A stretch of DNA of 64,000 nucleotides from Nostocales cyanobacterium HT-58-2 (GTDB lineage: Bacteria > Cyanobacteriota > Cyanobacteriia > Cyanobacteriales > Nostocaceae). The first letter of the stretch is position 1, and each line of letters starts with the position of its first letter. This document shows positions 36,284 through 45,912 of the stretch, in pieces. The position numbers and the translations under genes are program-made. The DNA lies in the NCBI GenBank assembly GCA_002163975.1, contig CP019636.1:6203501-6267500 (forward strand), given 5' to 3'. Below the pieces are notes generated by a model, which did not search any database, was not told where the DNA came from, and saw only the letters and a list, made by a program, of their open reading frames with translations.

Positions 36284-38518
36284 TTAAGGTACCTCAATTG
36301 GAATCAAAGTATTTTCTGGTAAATAGTTGCAGAAACGCCCTTCATCCGAAAGCACCAAAATCAAGCGTAACGGATAATCTGGTGGAACTTGCAAATCTGC
36401 CCAAGGTATAGCCAACTCCAAACACTTGTTCAGGGCAACTTGAGCGCGACTAGCACGTGGATGCCATTGATAATGCTCTCCTGCTTCCCGAAACTGAAAC
36501 GATTGTGTCAGCAAATTAATTTCCAAATGGTGGTGGAACAAGTAATTCAGTGGGGCTGTATCTGGTACTTCTGCTAAGGGCACAGGACTGTTGTGCATTG
36601 TTCGGTCAGGATAAAACCACAGTACATTCAACTCTGGTGCTAAACCCTGACCTGGTTGAATACCTGTTTTGAAGTCTACCCGTAAATAGAAATTTAGGTG
36701 ATCTACCCCATACCAAAGTCGCTGAACGGCACTGCTGTTATGCATTGTTCCCCGTGCCCCACCGACTTCAATGCGTCCGGCTTTGTCCCAGTCTTGCTCA
36801 TCACCTTGACCATCAATGACTGGATGAATAAAGCTTTGTGGGCGATGGTCAGCCTGTGCTTCGTGGCTTTCTACAGGTTGCCGGAGATAAGAAGGTATAG
36901 GTTCATTCAGCGCCTTGTATATCCGATACAAATGCTCTCGAAATAACTGGTCGAAAATGGCATCGTGATTTGAGGAATGCCCGGCACCAAACCACCAAAA
37001 CCAGTCAGAACCTTCTGCAGCATACAAAGCTTCCCATGCTTCAGGGTTGTTTTCTTCTGTTGCTTCTGGATGATTTGCTAAAGTTGCCCTGGCTTGTGTC
37101 AGGTAATCCCAAGCGCGATTCTTGGCAGGATCACCAATCCAAGTGCTAAAGCTACCATCCACCCAAGAACCACTGTGCAGTTGCTCCCCTAGGATAGTGG
37201 CAGTTGGCGGAAACTGTTCCACAAATTCTGATACGGTAACGAGTTTCAAGTGTGGTTCGTTACTCAAGCTTTGATACAAAGCGTCTAAGAAAGGCTTGCC
37301 ATCTTGGGGATAAAATTCCCAGCAGTTCTCACCATCTAAGGCAATGGTAACTAACCATGGTTGTTCACTTTGGCGGTCTCTTTGCATTCGGGCGATCGCC
37401 TGCAGGTGACCCACCAAGTCTGCTGCTGCCTGCTTTGGTGGCATGGAACCGTAGGTGAAGCCAATTAAATCTGATAATCTGTGGTCCCGAAAGACAACTG
37501 CTAAATCACCTGCTGGAGTTTGCAAGCGATATGGTTGGTACAGCAACTCTGGGTCTTGAACGTTTCCGGCACCATCGCGGTGAAAAAAGTGTTTCAGTGT
37601 CCAGCCCAGTACCGCTTCATCTGAGCAAATCCACTTAAATCCTTGATTAATAATATACGGTAAAATTTCCGGGCTTACAGATTGTTCTGAGGGCCACAAA
37701 CCTCGTGGCGTTTGCCCAAATCTGTCTACATATAGATCCCAAGCTTTTTGCAGATGCCGGGGAATGTCTTGTGCCCACTGAAACCTATGCTCTGGCAAAC
37801 TCATCTGAGGCACTGCGACACGAGCAGAGTTGGTATCTGCTAATAAAGGCAAGATGGGATGAGTGTAAGGTGAGGTTGTGACTTCTAACTGTCCAGCATC
37901 CTGCATTGCCCGATGTTGAGGGACAATTCTGCTAATAATTTCTCTTTGTTTAGAGTAAATTCGCTGGCGATCGCTCAAAGTAAAATTCTGACCCTGTTTT
38001 AACCAAGCTTCAATTTCTGGGTCATCCCAAAACACAGGGTCAATCCACGCCAAATTATGCCAAGCCAATAAATCACTGTAATCTTGCAATTGCCAATTCA
38101 TCAAACACCAAGCGTGCCCTTTCTCCTGTCGTTGGTTGTACAACTGGGCATACCGAGGATGAGGGTCAATTAAGGTATGATGATTGGCATCAAAAAAGTA
38201 CTGTATGACAAATTCCCGCTGTTGGTCAGACAGTTGCTCTGTTGGTGTGAGACTCAGTTCCAAATAAGGGTCAAAGGCAGTACCAGCGATGTAATCTTCA
38301 AGCTGCAATATGAGTGATGGTACCAAATTGACCGTTTGGTGTAATCGAGGATAGCGCTCTAAAATCAGCACCAGATCCAGGTAATCCTTAGTTCCGTGCA
38401 AACGTACCCAGGGGAGACGATAATGCTGAGAATCAGACACCGAAACACCGTTCTTGGGAGATTTGTACAGAGGCTGATGTTGATGCCAAATAAAGGCGAC
38501 GTAGAGAGGATGAGACAT
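36284..38518 (-). CDS. Glycoside hydrolase family 57 protein
   Basis: About 744 residues. It starts with the GH57 hallmark FIWHQHQPLY. The nucleophile region is GLWPSEQSVSPE with the conserved Glu, and a later block has ALDGENCWEF. A C-terminal beta-rich domain with FIHPVIDGQGDEQDWDKAG follows. The family includes alpha-amylases, branching enzymes and amylopullulanases acting on alpha-glucans; a role in glycogen metabolism is likely but the specificity is not clear. The ATG at 38518 (MSHPLYVAFIW) is preferred over one four codons upstream. It stands alone, between kinases and the Nfu gene. Confidence 0.92.
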   Translation of the reverse strand: MSHPLYVAFIWHQHQPLYKSPKNGVSVSDSQHYRLPWVRLHGTKDYLDLVLILERYPRLHQTVNLVPSLILQLEDYIAGTAFDPYLELSLTPTEQLSDQQREFVIQYFFDANHHTLIDPHPRYAQLYNQRQEKGHAWCLMNWQLQDYSDLLAWHNLAWIDPVFWDDPEIEAWLKQGQNFTLSDRQRIYSKQREIISRIVPQHRAMQDAGQLEVTTSPYTHPILPLLADTNSARVAVPQMSLPEHRFQWAQDIPRHLQKAWDLYVDRFGQTPRGLWPSEQSVSPEILPYIINQGFKWICSDEAVLGWTLKHFFHRDGAGNVQDPELLYQPYRLQTPAGDLAVVFRDHRLSDLIGFTYGSMPPKQAAADLVGHLQAIARMQRDRQSEQPWLVTIALDGENCWEFYPQDGKPFLDALYQSLSNEPHLKLVTVSEFVEQFPPTATILGEQLHSGSWVDGSFSTWIGDPAKNRAWDYLTQARATLANHPEATEENNPEAWEALYAAEGSDWFWWFGAGHSSNHDAIFDQLFREHLYRIYKALNEPIPSYLRQPVESHEAQADHRPQSFIHPVIDGQGDEQDWDKAGRIEVGGARGTMHNSSAVQRLWYGVDHLNFYLRVDFKTGIQPGQGLAPELNVLWFYPDRTMHNSPVPLAEVPDTAPLNYLFHHHLEINLLTQSFQFREAGEHYQWHPRASRAQVALNKCLELAIPWADLQVPPDYPLRLILVLSDEGRFCNYLPENTLIPIEVP

Positions 38519-38741
38519 AGTAAGAGTCAAGAGTCAAGGGTCAAGGAGAGGCAGTGCCTTGCGGCTGCCGTTCAAGAGTCAAGTGTCAAGAGTTTATGGA
38601 CTTTTGAACGGACAATTTGCAAGGGTAGAGGAAACCCTCCGACTTTGGAAAGGCGGAAGCTGCCGTTCCAGCTTGTCTCCGCACACCAGTATCCTCCTTT
38701 GGACTCTTGACTCTGGACTCTTGACTAATAACTTTTAACTT
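38519..38741. repeat. Repeat-rich spacer (GAGTCAAG runs plus GGAAACCCTCC module)
   Basis: Direct runs of AGAGTCAAGGGTCAAG, then AAGGGTAGAGGAAACCCTCC (38621 on), GGCGGAAGCTGCCGTTCC and a closing GGACTCTTGACTCTGG. The same modules recur at 39829-39900, 42312 and 63684-63840. Confidence 0.75.
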
Positions 38742-38972
38742 TTAGATCACTTGCTCAACTTCTGCAATTTCGGGAATCATGTCCTTGAGGCGACGTTCAA
38801 TACCCATTCTCAAAGTCATTGTGGAGCTGGGGCAAGAACCACAAGCGCCTTGCAACCGCAGTTTGACGATGGGACCGTCTAGTTCTACCAGTTCCACATT
38901 ACCACCATCAGACATGAGATAAGGGCGCAATTCATCTAAAACTGATTCGACATTTTCGTTTGTAAGTTCCAT
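38742..38972 (-). CDS. nfuA: NifU-type Fe-S scaffold, Nfu domain only
   Basis: A 76-residue single-domain Nfu protein with the cluster-binding CGSC (Cys44, Cys47), the family stretch LRPYLMSDGGNVELVELDG, and MTLRMGIERRLKDMIPE. It passes [4Fe-4S] or [2Fe-2S] clusters to target proteins. In cyanobacteria this short Nfu is the main scaffold, needed for photosystem I clusters. The length is full for the type. The next gene on the same strand (DUF3386) begins well away. The symbol follows family use; this is the CnfU/SyNfu form without the A-type N-domain. Confidence 0.93.
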   Translation of the reverse strand: MELTNENVESVLDELRPYLMSDGGNVELVELDGPIVKLRLQGACGSCPSSTMTLRMGIERRLKDMIPEIAEVEQVI

Positions 38973-39098
38973 AGTTGTAAACCTCTTGCCAAAATTCTTA
39001 TTTTTCCAGTGCCGTTAAAACAATCCTAGATCCAAAAGCCGCTTGATTACTTTTCGTCCTCATGGAGTTTTTTGTGAGGAGTCATCAGTCACTTATGA

Positions 39099-39749
39099 CT
39101 AAACAGCTGCTGGTTCTAGTAGCTGAATATTAGAGTAGCTGAACTCAGTTGTGGTGCGAGTGCCATCTTTATACTCTTGCACAACTTGCTTAGTCATCAC
39201 ATAATAACCACCAACTTTTTCATAAGTATCCTCAAATTTGAGAACGCTGCTCACTTCATTGGTTTTCGAGTTACGGAAAATTGCATCATAACGACTTGCA
39301 ATGTATCCAGAACCTGTATCCAAACTTTCGTGGGTATCAATGATAAAAGCCATGCGACCCATAACCCGGCTGACCTGGCAAATTTCGTTGCCCCGGACTT
39401 TATAATTTGAACCCATAGAGTCGCCCTTGACCAAGATTTCTATCGCGCCGTTCGGATCTTCTTGACCTAAGCTAAACTCGTGCTTTCCGTGAGACTGCTC
39501 AAAGCTTGTACGTTTACGGTGGGTGACTATATCTCGCAATTGGGTATAAATACCTTCCTCCACTTGCTCATCTGCAACACCCGTAACTTCCACGCTTAGG
39601 TCGCGATTTATGCGAATCTTACCTTTGTGGACTTCATCTTCCTGAACTAGCTGCACATCTGCACTGTAGCCAGGAAAGTTTTCATCCCAAGTATAACGAC
39701 TTTCGTAAGCGGTTTGGAATATTTGACAGGCTGTTGTTGGATGTGTCAT
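39099..39749 (-). CDS. DUF3386 protein
   Basis: A 216-residue protein of a family found in cyanobacteria and plastid-bearing organisms. It opens ACQIFQTAYESRYTWDENFPGYSADV, is rich in beta strands and ends in alternating polar strands (TTTEFSYSNIQLLEP). I see no signal peptide, membrane helix or catalytic motif. The function is unknown; the fold is likely a lipocalin-like barrel, by inference from the strand pattern. It lies upstream of the Nfu gene on the same strand, but a 126-bp gap leaves co-transcription open. Confidence 0.88.
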   Translation of the reverse strand: MTHPTTACQIFQTAYESRYTWDENFPGYSADVQLVQEDEVHKGKIRINRDLSVEVTGVADEQVEEGIYTQLRDIVTHRKRTSFEQSHGKHEFSLGQEDPNGAIEILVKGDSMGSNYKVRGNEICQVSRVMGRMAFIIDTHESLDTGSGYIASRYDAIFRNSKTNEVSSVLKFEDTYEKVGGYYVMTKQVVQEYKDGTRTTTEFSYSNIQLLEPAAV

Positions 39750-39828
39750 ACAACCACTACTTTGACTTTACCTATACCTATTTCAGTTTAGTCCGCTTCG
39801 CGGAGTCAATTTTCATTAATTTTGACTC

Positions 39829-39900
39829 TTGACTTTTGAACGCCAGTCTTGCCTGGGTCGGGAAACCCTCCAAAGAGCGCTGGCTCCCCTTGACTCTTGA
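39829..39900. repeat. Dispersed module CGCCAGTCTTG...GGGAAACCCTCC...CTGGCTCCCC
   Basis: Bounded by TTTTGACTCTTGAC on the left and TTGACTCTTGACTA on the right, with CGCCAGTCTTGCC, CGGGAAACCCTCC and GCGCTGGCTCCCC between. The same order is seen at 63684-63840 in reverse and partly at 19198 and 38621. Confidence 0.75.
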
Positions 39901-41655
39901 CTAATCTTGTGAATCGCTTTCTGAAGATGAAACCATCACTGGTTGTTGATAGAGCGGTACAGTGAATGTCACTGTTGAACCAAGCCCTTCACCCAAACTA
40001 TAGAAATTTACCTCACCTCCCATCGCCTCTACCAACTTTTGGGATATTGCTAGTCCCAAGCCTGTGCCGCCGTACTGGCGAGTGCGGGAGCCATCGACCT
40101 GAGAGAATAATTGAAAGAGTTTGTCTTGTTTGTCTAGGGAAACGCCTATACCTGTATCGGCAACACGCACTCTCACCATGCCAGGAAATTGTTGGTCTTG
40201 AAATGTCACTTTTTTGCGAACGACATCGGTGCTAACAGTGACACCGCCTTCATGAGTGAATTTGATGGCATTCCCAACCAGATTTAACATGACTTGCTTC
40301 AAGCGCTGGTAATCACCACAAACGATAATTTCATCAGAGGTAGGAGGCATATTCATCCGGAAGCTGAGGTTTCTCCCCTCTGCTTGAGGGCGCATAAAAC
40401 TTTCTACATCACTGAATAGCTCATCTAACATAACTGAACGCAATTCCAGTTCCATCTTGCCTGCTTCTATTCTGGCAATATCCAAGATGTCATTGATAAT
40501 ATCAAGCAGGTACAGTGATGATTTATGGGCTTCTTCAAGAAACTGTCTCTGTTCTTCTGGATCGTCTGCCATCCCCTCCAAAATTAACTTTAAAAATCCG
40601 ATGATCCCGTTGAGTGGCGTTCTCAGCTCATGAGTGACATTGGCAAGAAACTCTCTAATGCGGCGGGTGGCTTGTTCGGCTTGTTGACGCGCTTCTTCTA
40701 GTTCTTTGTATAGGGTTGCGTGGGCGATCGCTGTTCCGAGCTGATCTGCGACGTCTTTTGCGAGTTCAAGTTCTACTGCAGTTATCGTAGTGCATTTGTT
40801 GCCTAAAGTGATAGCAATCAATCCATTTGGCTGGTCTTGATAGCAAGTTGCAACGACTAACATTCTCTGCCGATCAAACTGAAGAAGTTGTGGGTTTTCT
40901 ACCAAAATAGGTTGTAGGGTTGTCAATGCTTGAGCAAAGCCCGGCTCAGAAGCTACATCTATTTCCAAGCCAAGCATAGAGCTTAGAGATGGTTGGCGAT
41001 ACTCAGCTATCACCTGCACTTTCGTGCTAGACAATTGGTAAGGACAAATAATGCAGCGTTCCAGTTGCAGCGCTTCCCCCAAACTATCCACCGTTTGTTG
41101 CCAAATAATATCCAAATCTAATGTTCGTCGGATATTTCTAGTAATTTGGTTTATCAGTTTATGGTGGTGCTGTGAACGCAACGCTGGATCTATTTCTGTG
41201 AGGGTTTGAGATGTCAAGTTTTCTTCTTGTTGACTCACTGCTGCTTGCAGCAGACGTCCCATGACTAAAACTGTTGTTGGGGTGCTTGTCAAGGAAGGGA
41301 TGATTGGACTCATCACCAACTCTAACTCAAACAACTGCTGACCGTAGCTAAACCAGCACTGATACTTTTCAGGCATCAAAGTTGTTAAGATACGCTGCAA
41401 CCTTTCCAAATATGCAGCCTTATCCACTGGAGTAAAGGCACAATCTTTGCCGCTTGGGTTTCCAACGATTTGTTCAGGGTTTAGCCCTAGACATTCGCTG
41501 TGTTGCCACCAGAAGGTCAGGTAGTGCCCTGTCCCATCTTGCGTGTACACCAACTCGGCTCCTAAATTTGCCCATGAGCCATCAGTGTTACTGGTAATAG
41601 CTTCGAGATTTTTTGACAATATGTTCGACTTGTGAGAATTAGCAGTAATACCCAT
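39901..41655 (-). CDS. Sensor histidine kinase with PAS-like and GAF domains
   Basis: About 584 residues. The N-terminal region (about 20-150) resembles a PAS domain (WANLGAELVYTQDGTGHYLTFWW). A GAF domain follows (about 170-320) with LGEALQLERCIICPY. Then come a short coiled coil, the HisKA box with the phosphorylated His in NVTHELRTPLNGIIGF, and the HATPase domain with N box NLVGNAIKFT, G1 VADTGIGV and G2 GGTGLGLAIS. There is no membrane helix, so it is cytoplasmic. It has no bilin-type CH or DxCF motif that I can see in GAF, so the ligand is unknown. The frame begins at a TTG (41682); I prefer the ATG at 41655. Confidence 0.92.
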   Translation of the reverse strand: MGITANSHKSNILSKNLEAITSNTDGSWANLGAELVYTQDGTGHYLTFWWQHSECLGLNPEQIVGNPSGKDCAFTPVDKAAYLERLQRILTTLMPEKYQCWFSYGQQLFELELVMSPIIPSLTSTPTTVLVMGRLLQAAVSQQEENLTSQTLTEIDPALRSQHHHKLINQITRNIRRTLDLDIIWQQTVDSLGEALQLERCIICPYQLSSTKVQVIAEYRQPSLSSMLGLEIDVASEPGFAQALTTLQPILVENPQLLQFDRQRMLVVATCYQDQPNGLIAITLGNKCTTITAVELELAKDVADQLGTAIAHATLYKELEEARQQAEQATRRIREFLANVTHELRTPLNGIIGFLKLILEGMADDPEEQRQFLEEAHKSSLYLLDIINDILDIARIEAGKMELELRSVMLDELFSDVESFMRPQAEGRNLSFRMNMPPTSDEIIVCGDYQRLKQVMLNLVGNAIKFTHEGGVTVSTDVVRKKVTFQDQQFPGMVRVRVADTGIGVSLDKQDKLFQLFSQVDGSRTRQYGGTGLGLAISQKLVEAMGGEVNFYSLGEGLGSTVTFTVPLYQQPVMVSSSESDSQD

Positions 41656-41870
41656 GACTTGAGTTGGATAAGTAAATGGCAACCCAAAAAAGCTTTGCTC
41701 TTTGCTGCCTTAAAGTTTGGGATAAATTTTTACATCTCTAGCATACTTAAGAGGTGATTTTGGGTTTTTCTAAAATCTAGTATCAAAAATTTTACATTTT
41801 TTAATCCTCCATAAATATTTCACTTTTTACTTTTTTTAGCTTTTTTGAGTTTATTTAAGTTTATTTGAGT

Positions 41871-42107
41871 TTAATCGTTCCATTCTCCTCTGGCTGGTAA
41901 AGGTTTACGCACCGGTGTACGCGTCAGTTCATCATCTCTTGGAGTTTCACCCCTCAACCACTGGCGAATAGCCACTTCAATCACTTTACTGGGATCATTG
42001 GTGAGATGCCGAATTTGTTCTACTAATTCGGAGTCTAGGCGAATAGCTATTTCTACCTTATCGGCGAGTCTTTGTTCCGCGTCGGTAGCTTTCTCTTTCA
42101 TATTCAT
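41871..42107 (-). CDS. Small RHH-type DNA-binding protein (antitoxin-like)
   Basis: About 78 residues: KVEIAIRLDSELVEQIRHL looks like the ribbon and first helix of a CopG/RHH protein, followed by a second helix (DPSKVIEVAIRQWLRG) and a charged tail ending LPARGEWND. Such proteins are transcription repressors or antitoxins. No toxin gene is adjacent, so it may be a solitary regulator. Several in-frame ATGs exist (42137, 42107, 42101); none has a clear ribosome site. Confidence 0.7.
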   Translation of the reverse strand: MNMKEKATDAEQRLADKVEIAIRLDSELVEQIRHLTNDPSKVIEVAIRQWLRGETPRDDELTRTPVRKPLPARGEWND

Positions 42108-42137
42108 AAGGTAATAACTCTGAATTTGTTTTTCCAA

Positions 42138-42601
42138 GGATTTGCCAAGTACCTCGATTCACACAGTGGGGCTATTGCGGGTTGCAGTCGCCCAATAAGT
42201 CCGTATTTTGGACTTCTTGTTGTTTATTGTACGCTTCTAACTGACTAATACCAGAAGCTACAGATAGACCTTCATATCTTCTTAAAAGTCCACAAGTCAA
42301 TATTCATTTGTCAGTAGTCAAGAGTCAATAGTCCATAGTCCACAGTCTATAGTTATTAGTGATTTCCCTTGTCCCCCTTCTCCTGCCCAGACGCTATCGC
42401 GTAGCTTGCTTCCCCGCAGGAGTACGGGGAACGCAGTCGCCTGTGGAGAGAAAAGGGAAAAACGTCATTCTCGCTGTCTCACCGCGTCTTTTGATCTCCT
42501 TGTCTCCACCTCCCAATAGCACCGTCTGGGCGAAGAAAGCATTAAAATACGTTAAGTATATTGCTCTTTTATCCCTTGTTGCTCCTAAAGCAAAGAAGTG
42601 T
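42138..42601. other. Repeat-bearing leader of lepA, 460 bp
   Basis: Contains runs AGTCAAGAGTCAATAGTCCATAG (42313 on) and a GC-rich module with CCCCGCAGGAGTACGGGG (about 42413-42430). The lepA frame is open back to 42359 through this module, but that part looks non-coding. Confidence 0.5.
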
Positions 42602-44413
42602 ATGACTGACGTTCCCGCAGCTCGCATTCGTAATTTTTGTATTATTGCTCACATTGACCATGGAAAATCTACCCTAGCAGACCGCTTGCTGCAAGTGACA
42701 GGCACTGTAGACAAACGGGAGATGAAGGAACAGTTTCTCGATAATATGGATTTGGAACGGGAGCGCGGCATTACTATTAAGCTGCAAGCTGCCCGGATGA
42801 ACTACAAGGCAAAGGATGGTCAGGAGTATGTACTAAACTTAATTGATACTCCTGGTCATGTGGATTTTTCTTATGAAGTGTCTCGCAGTCTTGCCGCTTG
42901 CGAAGGTGCGCTGTTAGTCGTGGATGCTTCCCAAGGAGTGGAAGCGCAGACACTGGCAAATGTCTACTTGGCCTTAGAGCATAACTTGGAAATTATCCCG
43001 GTTTTAAATAAAATCGATTTGCCGGGAGCAGAACCAGACCGAGTGATTAAGGAAATTGAAGAAATTATCGGTTTAGATTGCAGTGGTGCAATTCTGGCGT
43101 CTGCCAAAGAAGGAATTGGCGTTAATGAAATTTTAGAAGCCATTGTTGAACGTATACCGCCGCCACAAAACACGGTGAACGATCGCTTACGGGCATTGAT
43201 TTTTGATAGTTACTACGACAGCTATCGGGGAGTGATTGTTTATTTTCGGGTGATGGATGGCACCCTCAAGAAGGGCGATCGCATTTATCTGATGGCGTCT
43301 GGCAAGGAATACGAAATTGATGAGTTAGGAGTGCTTTCTCCAACCCAAAAGCAAGTGGAAGAACTGCACGCTGGAGAGGTGGGTTATTTAGCTGCGGCAA
43401 TTAAAGCCGTAGCCGATGCACGGGTGGGAGATACAATAACCCTAGCCAACGCTAAATCCCCTGAACCATTGCCTGGTTACACAGAAGCTAATCCGATGGT
43501 TTTCTGTGGAATGTTCCCTATTGATGCTGACCAATTTGAAGATTTGCGCGAAGCTTTGGATAAGCTGAAACTCAACGATGCAGCGCTGCACTTTGAGCCA
43601 GAAACTTCCAGCGCCATGGGTTTTGGCTTCCGCTGTGGTTTCTTAGGCTTGCTGCACATGGAAATTGTGCAAGAACGCCTAGAGCGAGAGTACGACCTAG
43701 ACTTAATTATTACAGCTCCTTCTGTAGTTTACAAGGTCCATACCGTCAAGGGTGAGGAACTGTATATTGATAACCCCAGTCACTTACCCTCTCCCAACGA
43801 ACGGGAAAAAATTGAAGAACCTTATGTCCAAGTGGATATGATTACGCCAGAAACTTACGTCGGTACTTTGATGGAGTTGGCGCAAAATCGGCGTGGTGTC
43901 TTCAAAGACATGAAATATCTCACCCAAGGACGTACAACACTCAGCTACGAGTTGCCCTTAGCAGAAGTCGTGACAGACTTTTTCGATCAAATGAAATCCC
44001 GCTCTCGGGGATATGCCAGTATGGAATATCAACTGATTGGCTACCGGGAAAATCCCCTTGTCAAGCTTGATATTTTAATTAATGGCGATCCAGTGGATTC
44101 CTTAGCGATGATAGTCCATAGGGATAAAGCATACAACGTTGGGCGGTCAATGGCAGAAAAACTCAAAGAATTGATTCCCCGCCATCAATTCAAAGTGCCA
44201 ATTCAGGCAGCGATCGGCAGTAAAGTTATTGCCAGTGAACACATTCCAGCATTGCGGAAAGACGTGCTTGCCAAGTGCTACGGCGGTGACATTAGCCGGA
44301 AGAAGAAACTCTTGCAGAAGCAGGCAAAAGGTAAAAAGCGGATGAAATCTGTAGGTACAGTAGATGTACCACAGGAAGCTTTTATGGCAGTACTGCGTTT
44401 AGATCAGCAGTAA
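42602..44413 (+). CDS. lepA: Elongation factor 4 (LepA)
   Basis: 603 residues, the normal length for cyanobacterial LepA. The GTPase motifs are AHIDHGKSTL (G1), RGITI (G2), DTPGH (G3), NKIDLP (G4) and SAKEG (G5). The C-terminal LepA-specific domain has GDISRKKKLLQKQAKGKKRM. It acts on ribosomes, back-translocating or remodelling stalled complexes under ionic or cold stress, and affects initiation. The frame extends 81 codons upstream, but the ATG at 42602 (MTDVPAARIRNF) matches the family start and the extra part is repeat-derived. It is a lone gene. Confidence 0.97.
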   Translation: MTDVPAARIRNFCIIAHIDHGKSTLADRLLQVTGTVDKREMKEQFLDNMDLERERGITIKLQAARMNYKAKDGQEYVLNLIDTPGHVDFSYEVSRSLAACEGALLVVDASQGVEAQTLANVYLALEHNLEIIPVLNKIDLPGAEPDRVIKEIEEIIGLDCSGAILASAKEGIGVNEILEAIVERIPPPQNTVNDRLRALIFDSYYDSYRGVIVYFRVMDGTLKKGDRIYLMASGKEYEIDELGVLSPTQKQVEELHAGEVGYLAAAIKAVADARVGDTITLANAKSPEPLPGYTEANPMVFCGMFPIDADQFEDLREALDKLKLNDAALHFEPETSSAMGFGFRCGFLGLLHMEIVQERLEREYDLDLIITAPSVVYKVHTVKGEELYIDNPSHLPSPNEREKIEEPYVQVDMITPETYVGTLMELAQNRRGVFKDMKYLTQGRTTLSYELPLAEVVTDFFDQMKSRSRGYASMEYQLIGYRENPLVKLDILINGDPVDSLAMIVHRDKAYNVGRSMAEKLKELIPRHQFKVPIQAAIGSKVIASEHIPALRKDVLAKCYGGDISRKKKLLQKQAKGKKRMKSVGTVDVPQEAFMAVLRLDQQ

Positions 44414-44432
44414 TTGGTTTGCTGGTGATTTG

Positions 44433-44494
44433 GAACCGTAGATAAACACAGATAATTTATCTATCTGTGTTCTTCTGTGTTTATCTGTGGTTTC
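44433..44494 (+). terminator. Hairpin downstream of lepA
   Basis: Arms GAACCGTAGATAAACACAGA (44433-44452) and TCTGTGTTTATCTGTGGTTTC (44474-44494) pair over about 20 bp with two or so mismatches. It lies 20 bp after the stop but has no strong T-tract, so it may be a repeat (a similar half is near 26730) as much as a terminator. Confidence 0.5.
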
Positions 44495-44713
44495 ATATTC
44501 AAAATTTTGACTGACAGTGGTGAAAATTCGACCGTACGATCCAATCAAACTTGGTACCAGACATTTCTCAACGTTCAACACCCACAGCCCTATTCTGCAT
44601 GAAAATCTCGCCTTCGTGAGGACTTGGCTGTCAAAGGAGAAGTTTGGGTTGCCGAAGTTAAATATCACATTGTAGGTTTTGTTGTGGTGATAAGTGGGCG
44701 GGCAAAATTTTTT

Positions 44714-44786
44714 GTAGGATGTGTTAGCCTTGGCGTAACGCATCAATCGCAACAGCATGGGTTACGCTTCGCGCTTCCCATCCTAC
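44714..44786. repeat. Dispersed repeat, GTAGGATG...CATCCTAC type (copy 2)
   Basis: GTAGGATGTG...GGCGTAACGCATC...ACAGCATGGGTTACGCTTCG...CATCCTAC. Its second half is the same as in copy 1 (10171-10275). The rest of the 44414-45126 spacer is AT-rich with no gene I can support. Confidence 0.8.
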
Positions 44787-45126
44787 ATTTTTACACATTA
44801 TTTCATGACATACATTATATGACTAAAGTCATGCGAGATTCATGACTTTTCTCCATAGCTTTATGAAATTTGATGAGTTATTTTATTAATAAATAGTAGC
44901 CACTTCTCTTACTCCGAATATCTAGATTTAAGAATTTTCATAAATCACTGCTTGAGGGGCATAATAAGATAATACAAAGAATATTTGCTTCGGTCTATCT
45001 ATTTTCAATTATGGAGAAGCTCCTCAGACAGTAACATTTGCTAAAACAATCTGCTAAAGCAGAATTTTTGCGAGACACGCTGTTCGCTTCAATAGGGCAT
45101 TCCTACTGTTTTCTTAAGGTTTTAAC

Positions 45127-45333
45127 ATGAAATTGACATATTTTACTGCTGTATCTATAGCTCTGGTAACAATTGTTGTTCTAAGTCATACTAAAAATTT
45201 GTACGCAAGTTCAATGTGTGTAAATGCCAATTCTACATTCTTAGATGAGACAGTGAGTAGCTCGTTGCCAGACAATACGGAGAATACAGCGTACAACTTT
45301 CTAGGAGCAGTCATTGACCGGAGTTTCAATTAA
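45127..45333 (+). CDS. Possible small secreted or membrane protein, 68 aa
   Basis: MKLTYFTAVSIALVTIVVL is a good signal peptide or membrane segment; the remaining 45 residues (two Asn-rich stretches, one Cys) match nothing I know. Neighbouring spacers are AT-rich on both sides and no ribosome site is evident, so it is only a candidate gene. Confidence 0.35.
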   Translation: MKLTYFTAVSIALVTIVVLSHTKNLYASSMCVNANSTFLDETVSSSLPDNTENTAYNFLGAVIDRSFN

Positions 45334-45495
45334 ATATGTCATTAAGATAGTTTTTATACTAATAAGCATCGAGGTGCAGTATGAGGTCAATCCTGCACAA
45401 CTTAATATGCGACAAGTATCTAAATTTATTATCTAAAGTTACAACTATAAGTGAATTTAGTTTTCCAGATAGAGTTTTTACTTATCAATTAAAGT

Positions 45496-45912
45496 CTATT
45501 CAAATACATACTTTTCCGCCACCTTCCAATAGCGAGAGAAGCGCTTGAGGTCAATATAACCGTCGTAGTCAAAAAACGGTTCTACTTCAAAAACTTCCAA
45601 TTCCACAGAACGCTCAATTTCGTTGCAGATGTCATCAAACCTGGGACTGGGACTATCTGTTGTGACAACTTTGTTAGCATTATGTTCTTTAGCAAAGGCT
45701 AAAACTTCTTTCGCCACATCGCCACGGCGAATCACAACGGGTAACTCTAGTAAACATTCGTAGATAAAGGTGATGCGCTTGAGACTGAGTTGCCATTCTT
45801 CAATTAAAGCATCGTCCCAAACCCAGATGGCGGGTGTTTGAGGGTATTCTTCGAGTGCGGGGTTACGAGGACTTAGACAGTCACCGTGTATCCAGATAAT
45901 TGGTTTACTCAT
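45496..45912 (-). CDS. Stand-alone photolyase/cryptochrome N-terminal-like domain
   Basis: 138 residues resembling only the alpha/beta domain of photolyases: an opening strand and loop IIWIHGDCLSPRNPAL (compare the family's W-x-R-x-D-L-R-x-x-D-N-P-A-L), a bulge WVWDDALIEEWQLS, ELPVVIRRGDVAKEVLAFAKEH (family: VxxGdpxxvLxxLa), and ANKVVTTDSPSPR. There is no FAD domain; that half appears to be encoded 5.3 kb upstream in the same operon (51267-52226). Its ATG overlaps the TIR-EAD1 stop (TGATG), so translation is probably coupled. It could complete a two-subunit flavoprotein; whether it binds an antenna cofactor or DNA is unknown. Confidence 0.62.
   Translation of the reverse strand: MSKPIIWIHGDCLSPRNPALEEYPQTPAIWVWDDALIEEWQLSLKRITFIYECLLELPVVIRRGDVAKEVLAFAKEHNANKVVTTDSPSPRFDDICNEIERSVELEVFEVEPFFDYDGYIDLKRFSRYWKVAEKYVFE

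Noticed and set aside
42359..42601. N-terminal extension of LepA
   Set aside because: Open by chance through a GC-rich repeat module; the ATG at 42602 gives the normal 603-residue protein.
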